Below are positions 18,396 to 28,346 of a stretch of 64,000 bases of DNA, in pieces. Location of the stretch: assembly GCA_021792365.1 (NCBI GenBank), contig JAJYUT010000004.1, forward strand, positions 472,187 to 536,186, in the 5' to 3' direction. The notes under the pieces were generated by a model. It made no database searches. It was given only the letters and a program-made list of their open reading frames with translations, and was not told where the DNA came from. Position numbers and translations under genes: made by a program. This stretch comes from Pseudomonadota bacterium (GTDB taxonomy: Bacteria > Pseudomonadota > Alphaproteobacteria > Dongiales > Dongiaceae). The first letter of the stretch is position 1. Each line of letters begins with the position of its first letter.

Positions 18396-20192
18396 TTACC
18401 CTCGCTCGTACAGCTTCGAAAGAACGTCGCCCCAGCGTTCGCGGATCTTGTGGCGCCTGATCTTCAATGACGGCGTCAGCATCGCATTGTCGATGGTGAA
18501 GCCCTCCGGCAGGACCGCGAAGCGGCGGATGCGCTCGAGGGGCGCGAGCGTGCCGTTCACGCGCTCCACCGCCGCGCCCACCGCGCGATTGAAGGCGGGG
18601 TTCTCAGCCAATGCCGCGAGATCGCTCGACACGTCGTTGCGCCTGGTCCAATCCTTCGCGAAATCGGCGTCCGGAACGATCAGTGCCACCAGATGCGGGT
18701 GGCGGTCGCCATGCACCATGGCCTGGGCGACCTCCGGCTGCAGGACCAGGAAACCCTCCACCCGCGCCGGCGAGACATTGTCTCCGCCCGAGAGGACGAT
18801 AATGTCCTTCTTGCGGTCGGTGATCCTGAGATAGCCCTCGGCATCGAACTCGCCGATATCCCCGGTATAGAGCCAGCCGTCGCCGATGGCGCGCGCCGTC
18901 GCCTCGGGATCGCGCCAATAACCCTTCATGATGGCCTCGCCCTTCACCAGGATCTCGCCGTCATCGGCGATCCGCGCCTCCAGCCCGTCGAAGATGGGGC
19001 CGACGGTGTCGATCTTGATCTTCTTCGGACGGTTGGCGCTGATGACCGGAGAGGCCTCGGTCTGGCCGTAGCCCTGCAGCAGCGGAACGCCGAGCGCCAG
19101 GAAGAACACGCCGATCTCGTAGTTGAGGGCGGCACCGCCGGAAACGAACGCCTTCAGGCGTCCGCCGAAGCGCTTGCGCACCTTGCGCCGCACCAGCAAC
19201 TCGCAGGCCAGGTTCTGGACGCGCTCCTTGAAAGTCAGGCTGCCCGGCTGCTCGTAGTTCTTGCGCCCCAGGCGGTAGGCAAGATCGAACATCCTGCGCT
19301 GGAACGGCGTCGCCTTGGCGAGGCCGCGCTGGATGCGCTGGTGCATCGCTTCATAGAGCCGCGGCACGGCCGTCATGATGGTCGGCTTGGCTTCCGCCAT
19401 GTTCTCGGTGAGCTTGTCGATGCTCTCGGCGTAGTAGATCTGAGCGCCGATGGAGATCGGCAGGAACTGGCCGGCCGTATGCTCATAGGAGTGCGACAGA
19501 GGCAGGAAGGACAGGAATACGTCGTTGCCCATGCCGACTTCCTGCAGCAGGCGGTAGGCGCCCTTGATGTTGCACAGGATCGAGCCGTGGGTCAGCATCA
19601 CGCCCTTCGGCACGCCGCCGGTGCCGGAGGTGTAGATGATGCAGCAGGTTTCGTCGCGCGCCAGGGCGCCGATGCGCTCCTCGATCTCGGAATCGAGCTT
19701 GGCGTCGCCGAGGCTCATGGCCTCGCCCCAGCTCAGGAACCGGAGGGGAAGCTGCTGCGTCTGGTTCAGACTCTCCATCGCGATGAGGAAGTTCAGCTCC
19801 GGCGCCAGCATGGCGGCAGGCAAGGTGCGCTTCGCGATGGACGTGTTCGATATGATGACACCGCGCGCGCCGCTATGGGTCAGGACGTGCCGGTTGTCAT
19901 CCACGGTGTTGGTTGCGAAGGCCGGCACCGTGATCGCCCCGACCGACATGATGGCAAGGTCTGAGATCAGCCATTCGGGCCGGTTCTCCGCGATCAGCGC
20001 CACGCGGTCGCCCGGCTTGACGCCCAGTGCGATCAGGCCGCGCGCCAGGGCCCGCACGTCCGCAGCGACGCGCGACCAGCGCATCGGATGGAACGCACCA
20101 TCCTCCTTGCGCCAGAGGAACGACTTGTCGGCGAGCTTCTGCGCCTGGTCGAAGAACAGCCGCGGCAGGCTGGAGATTGCATCGTAGTTCAT
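18396..20192 (-). CDS. Long-chain acyl-CoA synthetase (AMP-binding)
   Basis: 598 residues. AMP-binding motif YTSGTGGVPKGVMLTHG at about 187-203, then the LSFLPLSHSYEHT segment typical of the FadD15/long-chain branch, GYGQTEASPV, and the DGWLYTGDIG/ITDRKKDI C-terminal motifs. It activates fatty acids to acyl-CoA via acyl-AMP, at the membrane. ATG 20192 follows a GAGGA site and overlaps the stop of the GNAT gene by ATGA, so they are coupled. Confidence 0.9.
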   Translation of the reverse strand: MNYDAISSLPRLFFDQAQKLADKSFLWRKEDGAFHPMRWSRVAADVRALARGLIALGVKPGDRVALIAENRPEWLISDLAIMSVGAITVPAFATNTVDDNRHVLTHSGARGVIISNTSIAKRTLPAAMLAPELNFLIAMESLNQTQQLPLRFLSWGEAMSLGDAKLDSEIEERIGALARDETCCIIYTSGTGGVPKGVMLTHGSILCNIKGAYRLLQEVGMGNDVFLSFLPLSHSYEHTAGQFLPISIGAQIYYAESIDKLTENMAEAKPTIMTAVPRLYEAMHQRIQRGLAKATPFQRRMFDLAYRLGRKNYEQPGSLTFKERVQNLACELLVRRKVRKRFGGRLKAFVSGGAALNYEIGVFFLALGVPLLQGYGQTEASPVISANRPKKIKIDTVGPIFDGLEARIADDGEILVKGEAIMKGYWRDPEATARAIGDGWLYTGDIGEFDAEGYLRITDRKKDIIVLSGGDNVSPARVEGFLVLQPEVAQAMVHGDRHPHLVALIVPDADFAKDWTRRNDVSSDLAALAENPAFNRAVGAAVERVNGTLAPLERIRRFAVLPEGFTIDNAMLTPSLKIRRHKIRERWGDVLSKLYERG

Positions 20193-20722
20193 GGATGCTC
20201 CTCGACCGGAACGGCGCCGAACGCGGCGGGGTAGCAAACGGTTCCCTTGGCGCGCAGAGCCCCGGGTTTCAGTTCCAGGGCCATGAAGGCGTTGCCGGGA
20301 TAGGGCGAGCGCAGGCCCCGCGCGACGGCGGCGGAGAAGCCGAAGCGCTGATAGAACTTTGGGTCGCCGACCACGATGATGGCGGCCAGGCCGCGGGCCG
20401 TACAGGCCTTGATCCCCGCTTTGGCTAGGGCCGTGCCAATGCCCATTCCCTGACGCTCGGGCCGGACGGCGAGGGGCGCGAGCGCGGCGGCTTCGGTCAC
20501 CCGGCCCATGCTGCCCGCGATGGGGAGGCGGCTGAACAGGATCTGCCCGACCAGCTCCCCGCCTTCCGCGACGGCGACCAGCGAGACGAGGGCATCGCCA
20601 TCCGCCCGCAAGCGATCGACCAGGTCGGCCTCTGCCCGTTGGCCAAAGGCATGCGCCACGATATCCCGGATATGCGGGACATCGCCCGGCTGCTCGACAC
20701 GGACCACGACCGGCGCGCTCAT
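20189..20722 (-). CDS. GNAT family N-acetyltransferase
   Basis: 177 residues with the GNAT fold: the acetyl-CoA binding motif A is LAVRPERQGMGIGTAL (R/Q-x-x-G-x-G/A type), followed by AIIVVGDPKFYQRFGF, the YqjY/YhbS-type motif B. It transfers an acyl group from acyl-CoA to an unknown amine. The same-frame open region runs far upstream over pepF on the opposite strand and is spurious. It is the first gene of a two-gene unit with the acyl-CoA synthetase, sharing a divergent 165-bp promoter region with pepF. Confidence 0.85.
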   Translation of the reverse strand: MSAPVVVRVEQPGDVPHIRDIVAHAFGQRAEADLVDRLRADGDALVSLVAVAEGGELVGQILFSRLPIAGSMGRVTEAAALAPLAVRPERQGMGIGTALAKAGIKACTARGLAAIIVVGDPKFYQRFGFSAAVARGLRSPYPGNAFMALELKPGALRAKGTVCYPAAFGAVPVEEHP

Positions 20723-20802
20723 GTCGCGGGCTCTGCGCGGAACTGGCGATGAAAATGGCGGGATGAAGTCATTGCGGTACTGTTTTGTGACAGTTGGCTC
20801 AC

Positions 20803-20832
20803 TTGGCGCGGCGGCGGGTGTTCCCATATAAA
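20803..20832 (+). promoter_or_regulatory. Predicted sigma70 promoter of pepF
   Basis: TTGGCG at 20803-20808, an 18-nt spacer and TATAAA at 20827-20832 lie about 55 nt upstream of the pepF ATG. Prediction by eye only. Confidence 0.4.
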
Positions 20833-20887
20833 TCAGGTCAAGCCAAATGCCAAAGCCCCTGCTCAGGACATCATCAGGATCCCAGCC

Positions 20888-22678
20888 ATGACCCCCGACC
20901 AAGGCGCCACCGCGCAAGCCCTCCCGACCTGGAACCTCGGCGATCTCTATGCCGGCCCGGAAGCACCGGAAGTGGAGCGCGACCTGAAGGAGGCCGGCAC
21001 CAAGGCGGCCGCGTTCCGGCGGCAATACGAAGGCAACCTGGCAGGCCTCGGCGGCGCGGATTTCCTGGCGGCGATCCTGGCCTATGAAGGTATCCAGGAG
21101 ACGCTCGGCCGGGTGATGAGCTACGCTCAGTTGCTTTATGCGGGCGACATGTCCAATCCCGAATACGGGCGGTTCCAGCAGAACATCAACGAGCGCGCCA
21201 CGCAGATCTCGCTCGAGATCTTGTTCTTCACGCTGGAAATCAACAAGCTCTCCGATCCGGACATGGGTGCGAAGCTGGAACATGAGCCGCTGCGGCGCTA
21301 CCAGCCCTGGCTGGACAATGTGCGCGCGTTCCGCCCGCACCAGCTTCCCGACGACCTGGAGAAGATGCTGCACGAGCGGGACGTGGTCGGGCGGCAGGCC
21401 TGGATGCGCCTGTTCGACGAGACCATGGCGGACTTGCGCTTCGAGGTCGAGGGCAAGAAGCTGACCAGCAACGAGGCGCTCAATCTGCTCTACGAGCGGG
21501 ACGGGGCCAAGCGCAAGGCCGCAGCCGATGCGGTCGCCAAGGGCCTGACGGAGAACAAGCGCATTTTCGCGCTGGTGACCAACACCCTCGCCAAGGAGAA
21601 GGAGATCGACGACAAGTGGCGCAAGTTCGCCCGCCCGGTCTCCTCGCGCAACCTCGCCAACCAGGTCGAGGACGAGGTGGTGGACGCGCTGGTCGCGGCG
21701 GTGAAAACGGCGTATCCCAAGCTCTCGCACCGCTATTACAAGCTCAAGGCCAGGTGGCTGGGCCTGCCGAAGCTCAACTACTGGGACCGCAACGCGCCGC
21801 TGCCGGATGACGACGACCAGCCGATCGCGTGGAATGAGGCGCGGTCGCTGGTGCTGAACGCTTATGATGCCTTCTCGCCCAAGCTGGCGGAGGTCGGCCG
21901 GGCCTTCTTCGACAAGGGCTGGATCGACGTGCCGCCGCGGCCGGGCAAGGCGCCCGGCGCTTTCGCGCATCCGACGGTGCCCAGCGCGCATCCCTATCTG
22001 CTGCTGAACTATCACGGCCGCACGCGCGACGTGATGACCCTGGCGCATGAGCTTGGGCATGGCGTGCACCAGGTGCTGGCCGCGCCGCAAGGGGCGCTGC
22101 TGTGCGACACGCCCCTGACGCTGGCGGAGACGGCTTCGGTGTTCGGCGAAATGCTGACCTTCCAGGCGCTGCTGAAGCGTGAGACCGATCCCGAGGAGCG
22201 CAAGGTCCTGCTCTCCGGCAAGGTCGAGGACATGCTGAACACCGTGGTGCGCCAGGTCGCGATGCACGAGTTCGAGCGGCGGCTGCATGACGCGCGGCGT
22301 GACGGCGAGCTGACGCCGGAGCAGGTCTCGGAGATCTGGCTCGCCACGCAGCGCGAGGCGCTGGGTGACGGCGTCGACCTGCCGGACGGCACCGGATATG
22401 CCATCTATTGGGCCTACATCCCGCATTTCATCCACGTGCCGTTCTATGTCTATGCCTATGCGTTCGGCGACTGCCTGGTGAACTCGCTGTATGCGGCCTA
22501 TCAGCAGGCCGAGACGGGGTTCGCGGAGAAGTACCTCGACATGCTGAAGGCGGGCGGCACCAAGCGGCACAAGGAACTGCTGGCGCCATTCGGACTCAAT
22601 GCGGCCGATCCGGCATTCTGGTCCAAGGGCCTCGGCGTGATCTCCGGCTTCATCGACGAGCTGGAGACGATGGAGTGA
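20888..22678 (+). CDS. pepF: M3 family oligoendopeptidase F
   Basis: 596 residues, typical of the PepF branch of peptidase family M3. The zinc motif HELGH is at residues 387-391, with the downstream Glu ligand within ETASVFGEM. The helical N-terminal domain (ISLEILFFTLEINKL region) is intact. It cleaves short peptides in the cytoplasm, which would suit disposal of peptides imported by an Opp system such as the one in this window. An AGGATC site precedes the ATG. A UbiB-family gene follows after 16 nt. Confidence 0.9.
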   Translation: MTPDQGATAQALPTWNLGDLYAGPEAPEVERDLKEAGTKAAAFRRQYEGNLAGLGGADFLAAILAYEGIQETLGRVMSYAQLLYAGDMSNPEYGRFQQNINERATQISLEILFFTLEINKLSDPDMGAKLEHEPLRRYQPWLDNVRAFRPHQLPDDLEKMLHERDVVGRQAWMRLFDETMADLRFEVEGKKLTSNEALNLLYERDGAKRKAAADAVAKGLTENKRIFALVTNTLAKEKEIDDKWRKFARPVSSRNLANQVEDEVVDALVAAVKTAYPKLSHRYYKLKARWLGLPKLNYWDRNAPLPDDDDQPIAWNEARSLVLNAYDAFSPKLAEVGRAFFDKGWIDVPPRPGKAPGAFAHPTVPSAHPYLLLNYHGRTRDVMTLAHELGHGVHQVLAAPQGALLCDTPLTLAETASVFGEMLTFQALLKRETDPEERKVLLSGKVEDMLNTVVRQVAMHEFERRLHDARRDGELTPEQVSEIWLATQREALGDGVDLPDGTGYAIYWAYIPHFIHVPFYVYAYAFGDCLVNSLYAAYQQAETGFAEKYLDMLKAGGTKRHKELLAPFGLNAADPAFWSKGLGVISGFIDELETME

Positions 22679-22694
22679 AGGCCAGGGCTTCGTC

Positions 22695-24044
22695 ATGACC
22701 GACGAGCGCAATTCCCTCGGCGGGCGCGTCATGCGCTATGCCCGCGTCGGCCGCGCGGTCGGCGGGCTGGCGGCGCGCGTGGCTGGCCAGCGCTATCTTG
22801 GATTCAAGGTCGACCGCGCCGAGAATGCCGCGGATCTGAAGTCCGCGCTCGGCGGGCTCAAGGGGCCGCTGATGAAGGTGGCGCAGATCATGGCCACCAT
22901 CCCCGATGCCCTGCCCAAGGAATATGTGGAGGAACTGCAACAGCTCCAGTCCAACGCGCCGGCGATGGGCTGGCCGTTCGTGAAGCGCCGCATGGCGGCG
23001 GAGCTCGGCCCGAGCTGGCAAAGCAAGTTCAAGAGCTTCGAGCATAAGGCAGCGGCGGCGGCCTCGCTCGGGCAGGTGCATCGCGCGACCTCCCATGACG
23101 GGCAGGCACTGGCGTGCAAGCTGCAATATCCCGACATGGCGTCAGCGGTCGAGGCCGATCTTGCGCAGCTCAGCATCATCTTCTCGATCTACGAGCGATA
23201 CGACCGGGCGATCCACACCAAGGAAATCCATGGGGAGATTGGCGACCGCCTTCGCGAGGAGCTGGATTACGAGCTGGAAGGGCGGAACATGGCGCTCTAC
23301 CGCCGTATGCTGGCAGGCGAGAAGCATGTGCATCTGCCGGAGCCTGTGCTGGAACTTTCGACCAAGCGCCTGCTGACCATGAGCTGGATCGAGGGCAAGC
23401 CGCTCATGCAGGTGCTGGCAAGCAAGCCCTCGCTCGAGCTCAGGAACCAAATCGCCTACAACATGTTCCGCGCCTGGTACGTGCCGTTCTACGAATACGG
23501 CGTCATCCACGGCGACCCGCACCTGGGCAATTACACGGTGCGGCCGAACGGCGATGTGAACCTGCTGGATTTCGGCTGCATCCGGATTTTCGAGCCGAAG
23601 TTCGTGCAGGGCGTGATCGATCTCTACTATGCACTGCTCAACGACGACCGCGACCTCGCGGTGTCTGCGTATGAGGGCTGGGGCTTCAAGGGCCTCTCGC
23701 GCGAGGTGATCGACGTCCTCAACCGCTGGGCTCATTTCGTCTACGGCCCCCTGCTGGAGGACAAGGAGCGCAAGATCCAGGACGCCGAGACCGGCGTCTA
23801 TGGCCGGGAGGTGGCGGAAGGCGTGCACGCGGAGCTGCGCCGCCTCGGCCCGGTCACGCCGCCGAAGGAGTTCGTCTTCATGGACCGCGCCGCCATTGGT
23901 CTCGGGTCGGTGTTCATGCACCTGAAGGCCGAGATCAACTGGTATCGCCTGTTCCACGACCTCATCACCGGCTTCGACGTCAAGGCGCTGGAGAAGCGCC
24001 AGAGGGCCGCGCTCAAGGACGCCGGCATCAGGAAGCAACGTTAG
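22695..24044 (+). CDS. ABC1/UbiB (AarF) family atypical kinase-like protein
   Basis: 449 residues. Family features: an N-terminal KxGQ-type segment that here reads GPLMKVAQIMA (Gly replaced by Ala), the Ala-rich nucleotide loop AAAASLGQVH, an invariant Lys in CKLQYPD, a catalytic HGDPHLGNY loop and NLLDFGC (DFG). ABC1 proteins are ATPases linked to ubiquinone biosynthesis and lipid handling at the membrane. This is the ABC1 type without the C-terminal membrane helices of classical UbiB. It is co-transcribed with pepF and a GST gene. Confidence 0.85.
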   Translation: MTDERNSLGGRVMRYARVGRAVGGLAARVAGQRYLGFKVDRAENAADLKSALGGLKGPLMKVAQIMATIPDALPKEYVEELQQLQSNAPAMGWPFVKRRMAAELGPSWQSKFKSFEHKAAAAASLGQVHRATSHDGQALACKLQYPDMASAVEADLAQLSIIFSIYERYDRAIHTKEIHGEIGDRLREELDYELEGRNMALYRRMLAGEKHVHLPEPVLELSTKRLLTMSWIEGKPLMQVLASKPSLELRNQIAYNMFRAWYVPFYEYGVIHGDPHLGNYTVRPNGDVNLLDFGCIRIFEPKFVQGVIDLYYALLNDDRDLAVSAYEGWGFKGLSREVIDVLNRWAHFVYGPLLEDKERKIQDAETGVYGREVAEGVHAELRRLGPVTPPKEFVFMDRAAIGLGSVFMHLKAEINWYRLFHDLITGFDVKALEKRQRAALKDAGIRKQR

Positions 24045-24066
24045 ACATCATCTGGGAATCACGATC

Positions 24067-24711
24067 ATGGCACTGACATTCTATTTCGGCTCCGGCTCGC
24101 CCTTTGCCTGGAAGGTGTGGCTGGTCCTGGAGCACAAGGAAATTCCATATACGGCGAAGCGGCTGTCCTTCGACCAGGAGGAGCACAGATCGCCGGAATT
24201 CCTGAAGATCAATCCGCGCGGCAAGGTCCCCGCGATCGTGGATGACGGCTTCGCGCTGTACGAGTCGAATGCCATCTGCGAATATCTGGAGGAGAAGTAT
24301 CCGCAGAATCCGCTGCTGCCGAAAGATGCGCAGGACCGCGCGTTGGTGCGGCGGCTGGTCGGTGAAGCGGATGACAGCCTCTACAAGGTGGGCAGCACGC
24401 TGATGGACAAGGTGCTGTACGTGCCGGCCGAGGAGCGCGACCAGCAGCAGATCGCGGAAGCAAAGGAAGCGGTGCTGGCCGAGCTCGCATACTGGAACGG
24501 CTACCTGAATGGCGACTTCCTTGCCGGCCCGCTCACCCTGGCCGACTTCGCCGTCTATCCCTATCTGCGCATGCCGGTGCGGGTGGACGAACGCGTGCCC
24601 GGGCTGGGTGTCAAGACCGTGGACATGCCGGTTGCGGTCGCCGCCTGGATGGAGCGCATTGAGGCGCTGCCCTATTTCGGCAAGACCATTCCGCCGCACT
24701 GGAAGGAGTAG
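24067..24711 (+). CDS. Glutathione S-transferase family protein
   Basis: 214 residues: thioredoxin-like N-terminal domain (LTFYFGSGSPFAWKVWLVLEH), the cis-Pro/Glu-Ser motif (NPRGKVPAIVDDG...LYESNAI) at about residues 52-76, and an all-helical C-terminal domain with GPLTLADFAVYP. The Ser in the N-terminal SGSPFAWK segment is the likely glutathione-activating residue. The substrate is unknown. It ends the pepF-ubiB-like-gst unit, starting 22 nt after its neighbour. Confidence 0.85.
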   Translation: MALTFYFGSGSPFAWKVWLVLEHKEIPYTAKRLSFDQEEHRSPEFLKINPRGKVPAIVDDGFALYESNAICEYLEEKYPQNPLLPKDAQDRALVRRLVGEADDSLYKVGSTLMDKVLYVPAEERDQQQIAEAKEAVLAELAYWNGYLNGDFLAGPLTLADFAVYPYLRMPVRVDERVPGLGVKTVDMPVAVAAWMERIEALPYFGKTIPPHWKE

Positions 24712-24762
24712 GAGCGAGGCGGGCAGGGAGCCGTTTCACACTAACCCGTTGTTTCGCCCGCC

Positions 24763-24791
24763 TTGTTCGCCTTGGCCAAACTGTGCAATAT
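24763..24791 (+). promoter_or_regulatory. Predicted sigma70 promoter of the pnt operon
   Basis: TTGTTC (24763-24768), a 17-nt spacer and CAATAT (24786-24791) give a plausible promoter about 158 nt before the pntAA ATG. The rest of the 237-bp spacer shows no gene. Confidence 0.35.
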
Positions 24792-24948
24792 GCGCGCGCC
24801 TGCGGATGGGTGAGTAGATTCGACGCGGGCCGGTGGTCGAGAATCCGCCAATCGATGGGGAGAATCGCACATTCAGGCGGGATGAAGGCGCTAACCTGGA
24901 GGTCTGACTTCGGGGGAAACACCAGATGTGCGAACCGGGGGAGAGAGC

Positions 24949-26097
24949 ATGAAAATCGGCGTGGCGAAAGAGCGGCGGCCTAGCGAAAAGCGCTGCGCGG
25001 TTTCTCCCGATACGATCAAGAAATACGTGGGTCTGGGCGCGGAAGTGCTGGTGGAAACCGGCGCCGGCGAGGGCTGCTCCATTCCGGACAGCGCCTTCGA
25101 GGCGGCGGGCGCCAGGATCGCGCCGGATGCGCGAGCGGCGCTTTCCGACGCCGAGGTGGTGCTGAAGGTCCAGCGGCCCCTGACGGCGGCCGAGGGCGGG
25201 CCGGACGAGCTTTCCTTCATGAAACGGGGTGCGATGCTGGTCGCCAGTCTCAATCCCTATGGCGCGAAAGACCAGATCGGCACCTATGCCCAGGCCGGCA
25301 TCATCGCCTGCGCCATGGAACTGATGCCGCGCATCAGCCGCGCCCAGAACATGGACGTGCTCTCGTCGCAGTCCAACCTCGCCGGCTACAAGGCGGTGCT
25401 CGACGCGGCGGCGGAGTTCGGGCGCGCCTTCCCGATGATGATGACGGCGGCCGGCACCATCGCGCCGGCCCGCGTGTTCGTGATGGGCGTTGGCGTCGCG
25501 GGCCTGCAGGCGATCGCGACCGCGCGGCGCCTGGGCGCCATCGTCTCGGCGACCGACGTGCGGCCGGCCACCAAGGAGCAGGTGGAAAGCCTCGGCGCTA
25601 CTTTCGTCGCGGTGGAGGACGAGGAGTTCAAGCAGGCCGAGACGGCCGGCGGCTACGCCAAGGAGATGAGCGACGCTTACAAGGCGAAGCAGGCGGCCCT
25701 GGTTTCCGAGCACATCAAGAAGCAGGACGTCATTATCACCACCGCCCTGATCCCCGGCCGCAAGGCACCGGTGCTGGTCACCGAGGACATGGTGAAGAGC
25801 ATGAAGCCGGGCTCGGTCATCGTCGACCTGGCGGTGGAGCAGGGCGGCAACTGCCCCCTCTCGGAAGTCGGCAAGGTGGTCGAGAAGCACGGGGTGAAGC
25901 TCGTCGGTCACGCCAACGTGCCGAGCCGCCTCGCCGCCGATGCGAGCTCGCTCTATGCCAGGAACCTGCTGAACTTCCTGACGCTCCTGATCGACAAGGA
26001 GACCAAGGGACTCAAGATCAACTGGGAGGATGAGATCGTGAAGGGCGTGGCGCTGACCCGCGACGGCCAGATCATCCATCCGAACTTCAAGGCGTAA
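24949..26097 (+). CDS. pntAA: NAD(P) transhydrogenase alpha-1 subunit (NAD(H)-binding domain I)
   Basis: 382 residues starting at an ATG with a GGGGGAGAGAG site; an upstream in-frame ATG at 24928 lacks one. The alanine-dehydrogenase/PNT N-terminal domain starts [15 protein letters not shown], the Rossmann motif [11 protein letters not shown] lies at about residues 180-190, and the mobile loop and [13 protein letters not shown] segment are present. Domain I binds NAD(H) in the cytoplasm and exchanges hydride with PntB. The three-gene split is as in Rhodospirillum rubrum. Confidence 0.95.
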   Translation: MKIGVAKERRPSEKRCAVSPDTIKKYVGLGAEVLVETGAGEGCSIPDSAFEAAGARIAPDARAALSDAEVVLKVQRPLTAAEGGPDELSFMKRGAMLVASLNPYGAKDQIGTYAQAGIIACAMELMPRISRAQNMDVLSSQSNLAGYKAVLDAAAEFGRAFPMMMTAAGTIAPARVFVMGVGVAGLQAIATARRLGAIVSATDVRPATKEQVESLGATFVAVEDEEFKQAETAGGYAKEMSDAYKAKQAALVSEHIKKQDVIITTALIPGRKAPVLVTEDMVKSMKPGSVIVDLAVEQGGNCPLSEVGKVVEKHGVKLVGHANVPSRLAADASSLYARNLLNFLTLLIDKETKGLKINWEDEIVKGVALTRDGQIIHPNFKA

Positions 26098-26110
26098 GGG
26101 AGAGCGCGCC

Positions 26111-26449
26111 ATGGAAACGGCGACTGCCATGGAGACCGCGGGGCAAATGGCGGAAGGCATCCCCCACGCACCCTTCGTGTTCCTGTTCACGGTGTTCGTG
26201 CTGGCGTGCTTCGTCGGCTACTACGTCGTCTGGCGCGTCACGCCGGCCCTGCACTCGCCGTTGATGGCGGTCACCAACGGCATCTCCTCTGTCATCATCG
26301 TCGGCGCGCTGATCGCGGCCGGCCCCGCGGATTTCAGCTTCAGCCAGATCATGGGCTTCCTCGGGGTCGCGTTGGCCTCGGTCAACATCTTCGGCGGGTT
26401 CCTGGTGACCTATCGCATGCTCTCCATGTTCAAGAAGAAGGGCCGCTGA
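26111..26449 (+). CDS. pntAB: NAD(P) transhydrogenase alpha-2 subunit (membrane)
   Basis: 112 residues with three hydrophobic helices ([19 protein letters not shown]; an [13 protein letters not shown] helix; a [15 protein letters not shown] helix) and the [15 protein letters not shown] end typical of the alpha-2/PntAB chain. With PntB it forms the proton-conducting domain II. It begins 13 nt after pntAA. Confidence 0.93.
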   Translation: METATAMETAGQMAEGIPHAPFVFLFTVFVLACFVGYYVVWRVTPALHSPLMAVTNGISSVIIVGALIAAGPADFSFSQIMGFLGVALASVNIFGGFLVTYRMLSMFKKKGR

Positions 26450-26473
26450 GGCGGATTCGGGGGAAACCAAGAC

Positions 26474-27868
26474 ATGAACGAGACCCTCACCGCCTTTCTC
26501 TACCTGATCGCATCGGTCTGCTTCATCATGTCGCTGCGCGGACTGTCCTCGCCGGAGACCTCGCGGGGGGGCCTGCTCTACGGCGTGGTCGGCATGGTGA
26601 TCGCGATCGTCACCACAGTCGCGCTGCCGATCGTGCAGAGCTATTGGTGGATCATCGCGGGCATCGTGGTCGGCGGGCTGGTCGGCACCGTGATTGCCCA
26701 GCGCATCCAGATGACGGCGCTGCCGCAACTCGTCGCCGCCTTCCATTCGCTGGTCGGCCTGGCGGCGGTCGCGGTCGCGGCGGCGGCCTTCTATGCACCG
26801 CACAAGTTCGGCATCGGCGAGGTCGGCGAGATCCATGCCGCCAGCCTGGTGGAGATGGGGCTGGGCGTCGCGGTCGGCGCTGTCACCTTCACCGGCTCGA
26901 TCATCGCGTTCGCCAAGCTGCAGGCGCTGATGTCGGGTGCGCCGCTGGTGTTCGCGGGCCAGCACATCCTGAACGCGGCGCTGGGCATCGCGATCGTCGC
27001 GCTCATCGTCGCGCTCATCTTCGCGCAATCGCCGGCGGTGTTCTGGGCGCTGGTCGTGGTCTCGCTGCTGCTCGGCTTCCTGCTGATCCTGCCGATCGGC
27101 GGCGCCGACATGCCGGTCGTGGTCTCGATGCTGAACTCCTATTCCGGCTGGGCGGCCTGCGGCATCGGCTTCACCCTGTCCAACACCCTGCTGATCATCA
27201 CCGGCGCGCTGGTCGGCTCCTCGGGCGCGATCCTCAGCTACATCATGTGCAAGGGCATGAACCGCTCGATCTTCAACGTGATCCTGGGCGGCTTCGGCAC
27301 CGACAGCGGCGCGGCCGCGGCGGGCGCCAAGAGCGGAGACAAGCCGATCAAGGCGGGCAGCGCGGAGGACGCGGCCTTCATCATGAAGAACGCCTCCAGC
27401 GTCATTATCGTGCCCGGCTACGGCATGGCGGTCGCACAGGCCCAGCACGCGCTGCGCGAGATGGCGGACCTCCTGAAGCACGAGGGTGCGAAGATCTCCT
27501 ACGCCATCCATCCGGTGGCGGGCCGTATGCCGGGCCACATGAACGTGCTGCTGGCCGAGGCCAACGTGCCGTATGACGAGGTGTTCGAGCTGGAGGACAT
27601 CAACCGCGATTTCGCGCAGGCGGACGTCGCCTTCGTAATTGGCGCCAACGACGTCACCAATCCGGCGGCCAAGACCGACCCGAAGAGCCCGATCTACGGC
27701 ATGCCGATCCTGGACGTGGAGCAGGCGAAGACCGTGCTGTTCGTGAAGCGGTCGATGGCCTCGGGCTATGCCGGCGTCGACAACGAGCTGTTTTTCCGCA
27801 ACAACACCATGATGCTGTTCGGCGACGCCAAGAAGATGTGCGAGGACATCGTCAAGGCGCTGGGGTGA
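26474..27868 (+). CDS. pntB: NAD(P) transhydrogenase beta subunit
   Basis: 464 residues: about eight membrane helices in the first ~270 residues, then the NADP(H)-binding domain III with the GYGMAVAQAQH motif, the YAIHPVAGRMPGHMNVLLAEA segment and the VGANDVTNPAA loop. It couples inward proton movement to NADPH formation from NADH. A GGGGGAAAC ribosome site lies just upstream. Last gene of the pnt operon; convergent with an Lrp-type regulator 16 nt away. Confidence 0.95.
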   Translation: MNETLTAFLYLIASVCFIMSLRGLSSPETSRGGLLYGVVGMVIAIVTTVALPIVQSYWWIIAGIVVGGLVGTVIAQRIQMTALPQLVAAFHSLVGLAAVAVAAAAFYAPHKFGIGEVGEIHAASLVEMGLGVAVGAVTFTGSIIAFAKLQALMSGAPLVFAGQHILNAALGIAIVALIVALIFAQSPAVFWALVVVSLLLGFLLILPIGGADMPVVVSMLNSYSGWAACGIGFTLSNTLLIITGALVGSSGAILSYIMCKGMNRSIFNVILGGFGTDSGAAAAGAKSGDKPIKAGSAEDAAFIMKNASSVIIVPGYGMAVAQAQHALREMADLLKHEGAKISYAIHPVAGRMPGHMNVLLAEANVPYDEVFELEDINRDFAQADVAFVIGANDVTNPAAKTDPKSPIYGMPILDVEQAKTVLFVKRSMASGYAGVDNELFFRNNTMMLFGDAKKMCEDIVKALG

Positions 27869-27884
27869 GCGTCAGGCCTGCGGC

Positions 27885-28346
27885 CTAGACCTGAGTGAGG
27901 GGCAGGGCCGTGGTTTCCTTGATCTTTTCCATCACGAAGCTCGACGACACGTCATTGAGCGCGATGCGCGCGATCAGCCGCTTGTAGAGCGCATCATAGC
28001 CGGCGACATCCGGCACCACCGCCTGCAGCAGATAGTCGATGTCACCCGTCATGCGGTAGACCCCGACGATTTCCGGGACATCGCGCACCGCTGCGGAAAA
28101 TTTTTCCAGCCAGTTCGCCTCGTGATGGGCCGTGCGCACTGCGATAAACACGGTGAGCCCAAGGTTCAGCTTGGCCGCATCCAGCAGCGCGACCCGGGCG
28201 CGGATAATGCCCTCCTCCTCCAGGCGCTTGATACGGCGCCAGCAGGCATTACGCGACAGGTGCACCCGCTCTGAAAGATCATCCACGGACAGCGTGGCGT
28301 CCTTCTGCAATTCCCCCAGCAAGGCGCGGTCAATGGAATCTATCAC
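27885..28346 (-). CDS. Lrp/AsnC family transcriptional regulator
   Basis: 153 residues from a GTG at 28346 (IDSIDRALLGELQ matches the family N-terminus); an ATG at 28382 would add 12 atypical residues. N-terminal winged helix-turn-helix (LSERVHLSRNACWRRIKRLEEEG, about residues 20-43) and C-terminal RAM domain (VPEIVGVYRMTGDIDYLL). It probably senses an amino acid. Divergent from a DUF6356 gene and convergent with pntB; targets cannot be named. Confidence 0.88.
   Translation of the reverse strand: MIDSIDRALLGELQKDATLSVDDLSERVHLSRNACWRRIKRLEEEGIIRARVALLDAAKLNLGLTVFIAVRTAHHEANWLEKFSAAVRDVPEIVGVYRMTGDIDYLLQAVVPDVAGYDALYKRLIARIALNDVSSSFVMEKIKETTALPLTQV

Noticed and set aside
20723..22732. Long minus-strand open frame running upstream of the GNAT gene
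   Set aside because: Antisense to pepF and without motifs; only its last 177 residues (20189-20722) are a real GNAT protein.
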